Shown here: positions 1-6,197 of the stretch, one piece after another
How the letters are laid out: the number at the start of each line of letters is the position of its first letter
How positions within the stretch are numbered: position 1 is the first letter of the stretch
Program-made: the position numbers and the translations under genes
Assembly (NCBI GenBank): GCA_021129445.1
Contig: JAJOLG010000031.1
Span: 1 to 7,086 of the forward strand
Reading direction: 5' to 3'
DNA from: Candidatus Altimarinota bacterium
GTDB lineage: Bacteria > Patescibacteriota > Gracilibacteria > GCA-2401425 > JAJOLG01
Length of the DNA stretch: 7,086 bases
Notes under the pieces: model-generated
Databases searched by the model: none
Told to the model about the DNA's origin: nothing
What the model saw: the letters and a program-made list of their open reading frames with translations, nothing else

Positions 1-682
1 TATCTGAACAAATTACAAATCAAAAAATTTTTAATTCAGAAAATTTATTTTTTATTTCGATTCAGCAGTTTTTCATAGTTGATCCAGTTGATAAAACATC
101 ATCAACGATGATAAAAATTCAATTTTTTAAATCAAAATTTTGTAAATGCTTTTCATTGATTTTAAAAGCATTTTGCAAATTTTGAACTCTTTCTTTTTTT
201 GAACATTGTGCTTGTGGCTTTGTATTTTTTGTTTTTTTAATGAGATTGATTTTTTTTCAAAGTCATTTTTTTTCTAAAAAATCGCAAAAAATTTCTGATT
301 GATTAAATCATTTTTTTAAAAATTTTTTCCAATGCATGGGGATTGGAATTAAATAAATTTGTGTGTTTTTTGAGCAAGTTTTTTCTAAAATTTGTTGCAA
401 AAAATTTTTAAATTCATCAAAAATTTTTTCTTCAAGTCCAGAAAATTTTGAAAATTTATTTTTGTATTTTATTTCCTTTAAAATTTTTTTTAAAATTGGA
501 TTTTTTTTATAAAAAAATGGAGAATAAATTTTTTGGAAAATTTTATTTTTTTCATCTAAATTAAAAAATTTTTTATCTCTTTCTAAAATTTTTTCCAAAC
601 AATTTTTACATAAACTTTCTCAAAAAATTCAGCATCAAGAGCATTTTTGTGGGAATAAAAAGTTTAAAATTTTTTTAAACAT
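1..682 (-). CDS. comF: ComF family amidophosphoribosyltransferase, C-terminus cut by window edge
   Basis: Read with UGA as Gly, 227 residues are visible, close to the usual ComF length, so only a few C-terminal residues should be missing. The N-terminus carries a four-cysteine zinc finger (C14, C17, C25, C28; CSGC then CKNC). A PIPMHWKK segment leads into the ComF signature GFNQSE at 125-130, whose Gly is UGA. The PRPP-binding loop VDDVLSTGSTM lies at 193-203. ComF proteins are phosphoribosyltransferase-like and needed for natural transformation in several bacteria; their exact reaction is not settled. The ATG at 680-682 was chosen because it precedes the zinc finger; a later TTG at 596-598 would delete it. 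No Shine-Dalgarno sequence precedes the start. The gene begins 13 bp after the murA stop, so the two are probably co-transcribed. Confidence 0.9.
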
Positions 683-695
683 AAAAATAAATTTT

Positions 696-1982
696 TTAAC
701 TAATTCTTTTTCTTTTTATTTCTGCTCATAAATTTTTCAATTTTTCCTCAAAATTTTCGTATCATCTATCGATATATTTGATGTTTAAAATTGTGCTTTG
801 TCAGTCAGCGATTAACCCTGCTAAAACGACGGCGGCACCAGCTCTTAAATCGCAACTTGTCACTTCTGCTCATTTTAATTTTTTTCATCAAAAAATTATT
901 GCCTGATGCGGGTTTTCAATTTTTATTCTTGCTCACATTTGTTCAAGTTCAAATAAAAAATTTAATCTTTTTTCAAAAAGTGTTTCAAAAATTTTTCCTT
1001 CTCAGTTTGCAATTGTTTGTAAAATTGCAAACGGAGCTTGTAAATCTGTTGGGAATGCCGGAAAAACTCAGGTTTGAATTTTTACTGGTTTAAATTTTTT
1101 TGGATCATTTTCAAAAATTTCAACCTCATTTTCTGAATGTTTAAATTTTACACCCGCTTCTTTCATTTTTAACCAAAAAGAATCTAAATCTCATTCTTTT
1201 GCTCATTTTATCAAAACATTTCATCAAGTTATTGCAGCCGCAACGGCAAAAGTTCAAATTTCTAAATAATCGTTTGTTATTGTGTATTCAACAATTTTTT
1301 TTCATTTTAATAAAAATGGCAATGATGTATTTCAAAAAATTTTTAATTTATGGCTTCAAATTCATTCAATTTTTACTCAAATTTTTTCCAAGAAATGGCA
1401 TAAATCCTGAACATGCGGTTCAGAAGCACAAAGTGAGATTTCTGAAAAATTTTGATAACTTGCAAAACTTAAAATATTTTCTGTTCAAGTGACAGAAATT
1501 TCCGACATTGAAAATTTGTATTTTTCTTTTTTTTCTCAAACTTCCAATCTTAAATTTTTTTCACTTTCTAAAATTTTTACTCACATTTCAGAAAATGCGT
1601 TTAAATGAGCATTTGCTGGTCTTCTTCAAATTAAACATCATCAAGGTTGGGCCATTTCTGCTTTTCAAAATCTTGCTAGAAGTGGTCAAAGTAGCAAAAT
1701 TGCTCATCTTAAAGAATGCACAAGTTCGATTGGAATAAATTTATTTTCAAGATTTTCTGAATTTATTTCCAAAATATTATTTTCAAATTTTATTTTTGCA
1801 CCCAAAAATTCCAAAATTTTTATCAAAGTTTTGATGTCTGCAATGTTTGGAATATTTTTTAAAATTACAGTTCATTTAAAAAGAATTGATGCACAGATTA
1901 TTGGTAATGCTGCGTTTTTTGATCAAGAAATTTGTACTTCTCAACTCAATTTTTTTCATCAATTTATAATAAATTTTGACAT
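696..1982 (-). CDS. murA: UDP-N-acetylglucosamine 1-carboxyvinyltransferase (MurA)
   Basis: This 428-residue enzyme transfers enolpyruvate from PEP to UDP-GlcNAc, the first committed step of cytoplasmic peptidoglycan precursor synthesis. The length is normal for MurA. Visible landmarks are ISGSKNAALPI with K22 and N23, the segment GAILLLGPLLARFGKAEMA, and the active-site motif PGGCLIGRRPA with catalytic Cys116 (so the enzyme is of the fosfomycin-targeted Cys type). Further on are SVTGTENIL, IGTFAVAAAITGG, PTDLQAPFA with D313, DLRAGAAVVLAGLIADG with R380, and IDRGYE with R406. These match E. coli K22, N23, C115, D305, R371 and R397 in order. Both glycines of P-G-G-C are UGA. The ATG start at 1980-1982 lies just before the first beta strand and has only an A/T-rich leader with no Shine-Dalgarno. 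comF follows 13 bp downstream. Retention of murA suggests the cell makes its own peptidoglycan precursors. Confidence 0.96.
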
Positions 1983-2075
1983 AAATTTTTTAAATTATTT
2001 TTTTCATCGTAGAAATTTTTTTTAGATTAAGCAAAATATTTTTTTATTAAAAAAACATATTTTTTATTTTTTTTT

Positions 2076-2104
2076 AGCTTTTTTTGATGAAAAAACTTTT
2101 TTTT
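2076..2104 (+). other. AT hairpin followed by a T-run in the murA / kinase-STAS spacer
   Basis: The 172-bp spacer 1983-2154 between the divergent genes is almost pure A/T. Inside it AG (2076-2077) plus a T-run can pair with six A and CT (2090-2097) around a GATG loop, and eight T follow at 2097-2104. On the plus strand this resembles a weak intrinsic terminator in the leader of the gene starting at 2155, so it could be an attenuator or chance in homopolymer-rich DNA. A TAAAAT word at 2120-2125 could be a -10 box downstream of it, with no convincing -35. No clear murA promoter was recognised on the minus strand. Confidence 0.25.
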
Positions 2105-2154
2105 GTGGTAAAAAAAAGATAAAATAGTAAAAATAAAAAATAAAATTCAAAAAA

Positions 2155-2934
2155 ATGAGAGTTTTTAAGCTAATTGTTCCAGCATCATTAAATTATTCTG
2201 AAAGTGTAAGAATGGTTTCAATGGAAATTTGAGAAGATGCGGGTTTTTCAAAAAGAGAGAAAAATATGATCAGGCTTGTGATTGATGAGCTTTTTATGAA
2301 TGCGGTAAAATATTGATCGGATAAAGATTCATCAATAATGATTGAGTGATGATTTGAATGAGAAACAGTATTTTTTTCAATTGAAGATGAATGAAAATGA
2401 AAGCAAAAAGTATCTGCTGAGGATTTAATTAAAATTATTCAAGATGAAAAAGATAATACAAATTTAACAAAAACTCATTGAAGAGGTCTGGCTCAAATTA
2501 CATGAGTTATGACTTCATCTTTTAAGGTTAAAGAGTGAAAATTATGATGAATTAGAATAGAATTTTCTAAAAATAAATGAGAAAATGAACATGAAAGAAT
2601 AATAAAAAGAAATAAAAAAAGTAAGATAGAAGACGAAGTTAAACCTGTTGATAAAAGAGAATTTGATTTGGAATGAGAAGTTGATTTGAATAATTTAGAT
2701 AAAATTTCAGAGCCAATCCAAGAATATATTAATGATATTGATTTTCCTGTTGAAGTAGTTTTAAATTGTAAAAAAATAAAATTCTTTAATTCAACATTTA
2801 TTTGAAAAATTGCAGAATGGCATTCTGTTATTGATGGTTATTGATGAAAAATGATTTTAAAATGAATAAATGATGAAATTTTTGAGATTTTAGATTTGGT
2901 TTGATTGACTCAAATTTTAAATATTGAAGTTTAA
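2155..2934 (+). CDS. RsbW/SpoIIAB-like anti-sigma kinase domain fused to a STAS domain
   Basis: The 259-residue protein has two recognisable domains. Residues 1-140 form a GHKL-type HATPase of the anti-sigma serine kinase kind: N-box IDELFMNAVKYG with E45 and N49, G1 box EDEGKG (D78, G80, G82), and G2 box THGRGLAQI at 107-115. A charged linker of about 45 residues, rich in K, E, N and D, follows. Residues about 195-259 match a STAS (SpoIIAA/RsbV) domain: a beta strand FPVEVVLNC, then FFNSTFIG where N-S-T at 212-214 stands where D-S-S/T usually carries the phosphorylated serine, then GGKMILKGINDEIFEILDLVGLTQIL. In known systems these are separate proteins: the kinase phosphorylates the STAS partner and so controls a sigma factor or other target. 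Of 22 glycine codons 19 are UGA. The target is unknown; pilB lies 90 bp downstream in the same direction. Domain calls are confident, the regulatory role is inferred. Confidence 0.85.
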
Positions 2935-2960
2935 AAAATATTTTACCATAAAAAATAAAT

Positions 2961-2997
2961 TTTTCTGCATTTTATCAAAGCAGGAAAATTTTTTTTT
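2961..2997 (+). terminator. Likely intrinsic terminator after the kinase-STAS gene
   Basis: The arm TTTTCTGC (2961-2968) pairs with GCAGGAAAA (2980-2988) through eight base pairs with one bulged G at 2983, leaving an 11-nt loop. Nine T follow at 2989-2997. It lies 26 bp after the stop codon of the upstream gene. The stem is weak by usual standards but is one of the few GC-containing dyads in the non-coding DNA here. Confidence 0.5.
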
Positions 2998-2999
2998 AG

Positions 3000-3005
3000 T
3001 ATAAT
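3000..3005 (+). promoter_or_regulatory. Candidate -10 box of pilB
   Basis: A perfect TATAAT begins three bases after the T-run of the preceding terminator and lies 19 bp before the pilB ATG, which would give a very short leader. No good TTGACA-like -35 is seen about 17 bp upstream, and AT-rich DNA yields such boxes by chance, so this is tentative. Confidence 0.35.
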
Positions 3006-3024
3006 TTAAAAAAAATAAAAAAAT

Positions 3025-4602
3025 ATGACTCTTGCAAAAAATCTTCAAGATATAAATCAACAGGAAAAAGAGAATGCAATTGAAAAAAGGGCAGAAGAGT
3101 TGTGATTGTGATATGTAAATTTTGTGAATACAAAAATTAATATTTCTGCATTAAGTTTGATAAAAAAGGAGGATGCGGAAAGATTGCAAATTATTTGTTT
3201 TTTTGCTGTGAGAAAAAAAATTAGAATTTGAATTGTTGATTATCAAAATCCGGAGGTTAAAAATTTTATTCAGAATTTGAAAGATGAATGATATGCAATA
3301 AATATAAATTTAATTTCAGAAGAAAGTTTTGAAATTGCTTTTGATTTTTATAATGAAATAAAAGAAAAAGAAACTTTTGATGAAAAAATTTCTGAGCAAA
3401 AAGAAGAAATTTCTGAAAAAAATCCTGAAACAGAAAATTTTTTTGAAGATAAAAAATTTTTGAAAAATATTTACACAAAAGCAATGGAGATTGGTGTTTC
3501 TGATATTCATTTTGAGGCTTTTGAAAATTCAGTTTATGTAAAATTTAGACATCATTGAGAATTACAAAAAGTTGATGAAATTGATAAAAAGTTGTATTCG
3601 AGGATTGTAATGGAAATCAAGCATAAATCGCATTTGATTTTAAATGAAACTCAAATTCCGCAAGATTGAAAATTTTTTATTGAAATGCCGGACAGGAAGG
3701 TTGACATGAGGGTTTCTGTGATTCCGACTTGATATTGAGAGGATATTGTGATTCGTGTTTTAGATCCGATTTCTACAAAAATGGATTTGAAGAAGTTGTG
3801 ATTTTTTGATTTTCAGATTGAAATAATTGAGAGAAATATTTTGAAAAATCAGTGAGCTATTTTAGTTTCTTGACCAACTTGATCATGAAAAACTTCAACT
3901 TTGTATTCATTTTTAAAAAAATTAAATACTTGAACAAAAAAAATAATTTCCCTTGAAGATCCGGTTGAATATCATTTTGATTGAATTGTTCAGTCAGAAG
4001 TTAATAAAAAAATGTCTTTTGAGGATGGTTTGAAGGCTTGTTTGAGGCATGATCCTGATGTGATTATGCTTTGAGAAATTCGTACAAAAGAGACTGCGGA
4101 AATTGCGATGCAGGCATCAATTACTTGACATTTGTTGCTTTCAACGATTCATACAAATTCTGCGGTTGATACGATTTTTAGATTAAAAAATTTTGGAATT
4201 CAGGATTATTTGATAAATTCTTCAGTAAATTTGATTTTAGCGCAAAGGCTTGCGAAAAAATTATGTGAAAATTGTAAAATTGAAAAAGAATTTTCTGAAC
4301 AAGATCTAAAATTTATTGAAAAAATTGATTCAAAAATTTGATTTGAAATTTCAGAAATGAAAACACATTTTGTTGCATGATGATGTGAAAAATGTGCTTG
4401 AACAGGTGTTTCTTGAAGAGTGATGATTTGTGAAGTTTTGGAAATTGATGATGAGGTTCGAGAATTTTTATGAAAATGAAAAAATATTTCTGAATTGAAA
4501 AAATTTTTAAAAAATGAAAAGCAGTTTTTAACTTTGCAAGAGATTTGACTTGCGAAGGTTTTGAATGGGGAGATTGGGTTTGGTGAGGTTTTGGGGGTGT
4601 AA
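3025..4602 (+). CDS. pilB: Type IV pilus assembly ATPase PilB (GspE/PulE family)
   Basis: This 525-residue cytoplasmic hexameric ATPase powers pilin polymerisation. An N-terminal MshEN-like domain (about 15-110; AEELGLGYVNF then VRKKIRIGIVDYQNPEV) and an acidic linker (about 111-142) precede the N2 domain (IGVSDIHFEAFENSVYVKFR from 157; PTGYGEDIVIRVLD from 235). The motor core has Walker A GPTGSGKT at 283-290, an Asp box around SLEDPVEY (309-316), Walker B PDVIMLGEIR at 344-353 and a His box STIHTNSA at 373-380. A tetracysteine zinc site (C414, C417, C454, C457) marks PilB/GspE rather than PilT, which lacks it. The protein is slightly short for PilB, mainly in the N-terminal region. All three Walker A glycines are UGA; overall 25 of 33 glycine codons are UGA. 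The four glycines in the last 12 residues all use GGN. No other pilus gene is adjacent. No Shine-Dalgarno precedes the ATG. Confidence 0.96.
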
Positions 4603-4610
4603 AAAAATGC

Positions 4611-4643
4611 CTTCGGGGGATTTGGATTGCCCCGGGAGTTTTT
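4611..4643. terminator. GC-rich hairpin between convergent pilB and phosphomannomutase genes, possibly bidirectional
   Basis: CTTCGGGG (4611-4618) pairs with CCCCGGGAG (4630-4638) through eight pairs (one G-T) with a single bulged G at 4634, around an 11-nt loop. It is the most GC-rich spot of the window. On the plus strand it begins 8 bp after the pilB stop and is followed by five T (4639-4643). On the minus strand, reading out of the opposing gene, the stem is followed after GCA by seven T (complement of 4601-4607), so it could stop transcription from both sides. Confidence 0.65.
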
Positions 4644-4651
4644 AAAAAATT

Positions 4652-6061
4652 TTAAAACAATTCTAAAAACTCGCCCTTAATTTCCTCAATTTTACCCTCA
4701 TTATCAGACTCCACCTCAAATTGAATTTTTGGACTCGTATTTGACGCACGAATAATTATTTTTGTAAAATCATCATACTGAATTTTTATTCAATCAAGTT
4801 TTGAGATTTCAAATTTTTTTTCCAAAATTTTTCAAATTTCTTCAATTTTCTTAAATTTTTTTTCTTCATCAATTTCAAATTTTTTTGTAAATTTAAAATA
4901 TTTTTTTAATCAATTTTTTTCCTCAAAATTTTTAAAATATTCAGAAATTTTTTGTCTTTTTTCTGTTTTGAAAAATTTTTTTAAAAATAATGCTCATGCT
5001 AAAAATGCATCATCAATCACAAAATATTTTTCTGCCAAATAAAAATGTCCGCTCGATTCTGCTCAAAATAAAATATTTTCATTTTTCATTTTTTCCTTCA
5101 AGAATGGATGTCAAACAGCGGTTTCAAAATATTTTCATCATTTTTTTTCAACAAACTCCTTAATTATTCATCAAACTTTTAAATCACAAACAACTGATTT
5201 ATTTTCTGATTTTTCCAAAAAATCTTCTAAAAGTGGCAACATAATTTGTTCAGCAGAATACGAATTTCACTCAGAATCGACAATTCAAATCCTGTCTCAA
5301 TCTCAATCAAAAGCAAGTCAAATATCGGCTTTTAGTTCAATAACTTTTTTCTTCAAATCTTCTAAATTTTCTTCCTCCTCCGGGTCTGCTGGGTGATTTG
5401 GAAAATTTCCGTCAATTTCGCAAAACAATTCTTCGACTTCATATCACAAAAATCTAAAAATATTCACCGCATAAACCCCTCAAACTCAGTTTCCACCATC
5501 AATTACAACTTTCGGACGATTATTTTTTGTAAAATTAAAATCTTCAATTCATTTCGTTTCAATTTCTCTAATTTTTCTCAAATAAGTTGGAAAAAATGCT
5601 TCAACTTCGATTTTTTTTAAATTATTTTTTTTGCAAATCTCAAAATATCATTTTTCAATTATTTCATAAATTTTTTGTAATTCGTCTCAAAAAAGCGATT
5701 TCGAATTTTTTAATTCTAATTTAAAACCATTGTATTCTCATGGGTTGTGGCTTGCTGTGATAATGCATCATCCATCAAATTTTCATTTGCAAAGTGCATA
5801 CAAAAAAACAGGCGACGCACAAAATCAAATATTTGTGATTTCAACTCATGTTAATTGAAGTCAATTTTGAAATTCTTGCTCGATTTCGTCACTTGAATTT
5901 CTTCAATCTTTTGCCAAAACTACTTTTATATTTTTATGTTTTGAATTTCTCAAAAGGTATGTTCAAAATGCTTTTCAAATTAAATTTGCACCTTTCGCAT
6001 CAAAATATTCTCAAAAAATTCACCTAATATCGTATTTTCTAAAAATTTCTTTTTTTAACAT
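4652..6061 (-). CDS. manB: Phosphomannomutase/phosphoglucomutase (ManB-type alpha-D-phosphohexomutase)
   Basis: The 469-residue cytoplasmic enzyme interconverts hexose 6-phosphate and 1-phosphate, feeding sugar nucleotides for cell-surface glycans. All four family landmarks are present. These are YDIRGIFGEYF near the N-terminus (10-20), the phosphoserine loop TASHNP with Ser104 (102-107), the metal-binding loop DGDGDR (252-257), the sugar-binding segment GAESSGH (333-339, in place of the usual GE-x-SGH), and the C-terminal phosphate-binding RASNTSP (438-444). The segment GHPFLKEKM at 317-325 also fits ManB. Mannose versus glucose preference cannot be read from the sequence; GlmM is less likely given the overall ManB-type motifs. 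UGA serves as glycine throughout, including in DGDGDR. The ATG at 6059-6061 is eight codons ahead of the conserved RKYDIRG and has no Shine-Dalgarno. The gene converges on pilB with 49 bp between the two stop codons. Confidence 0.94.
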
Positions 6062-6112
6062 ATTTTAAAATTATTTTTTTTATGCTAAAAAATTTTTTTT
6101 GAGATGTAAAAA

Positions 6113-6143
6113 TTTTTTTATGAATTTTTTAGTCATAAAAAAA
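6113..6143. repeat. Inverted repeat in the divergent spacer upstream of the lipoprotein gene
   Basis: TTTTTTTATGA (6113-6123) is matched perfectly by TCATAAAAAAA (6133-6143) across a 9-bp centre, and three further outer pairs follow two mismatches. The spacer 6062-6197 separates two divergent genes, so the dyad could be an operator or a hairpin. The ATGA/TCAT core makes it better than a simple A/T tract, but chance is not excluded. Confidence 0.4.
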
Positions 6144-6146
6144 AAT

Positions 6147-6177
6147 TTGATTTTTAAAATAAAAATTTTTTTATATT
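6147..6177 (+). promoter_or_regulatory. Candidate promoter of the lipoprotein gene
   Basis: TTGATT (6147-6152) resembles a -35 box and TATATT (6172-6177) a -10 box; the 19-bp spacing is longer than ideal. The -10 lies 20 bp before the ATG at 6198, and the -35 lies right beside the inverted repeat at 6113-6143. The call is weak because the whole spacer is A/T. Confidence 0.3.
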
Positions 6178-6197
6178 AAAAAATAAATTTTTTTACA

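Noticed and set aside
791-2025. Several plus-strand frames of 60-100 codons
   Set aside because: They lie antisense to murA, have low-complexity Phe/Leu/Lys-rich translations, and end where murA shows continuous conserved motifs on the minus strand.
3266-3510. Two minus-strand frames inside pilB
   Set aside because: Overlapping antisense shadows with Phe-rich translations and no recognisable motif; the plus strand encodes PilB here.
4132-4341. Short plus-strand frame that looks like a separate small gene
   Set aside because: It is an internal piece of pilB between two UGA codons; with UGA as glycine it merges into the full protein (His box onward).
2155-4602. Pseudogenes or frameshifts, suggested by many UGA codons
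   Set aside because: Reading frame is constant and every motif is intact once UGA is glycine; no UAA or UAG interrupts the genes.
5393-5620. Plus-strand frame inside the phosphohexomutase gene
   Set aside because: Antisense to a well-supported coding frame with conserved motifs on the minus strand.
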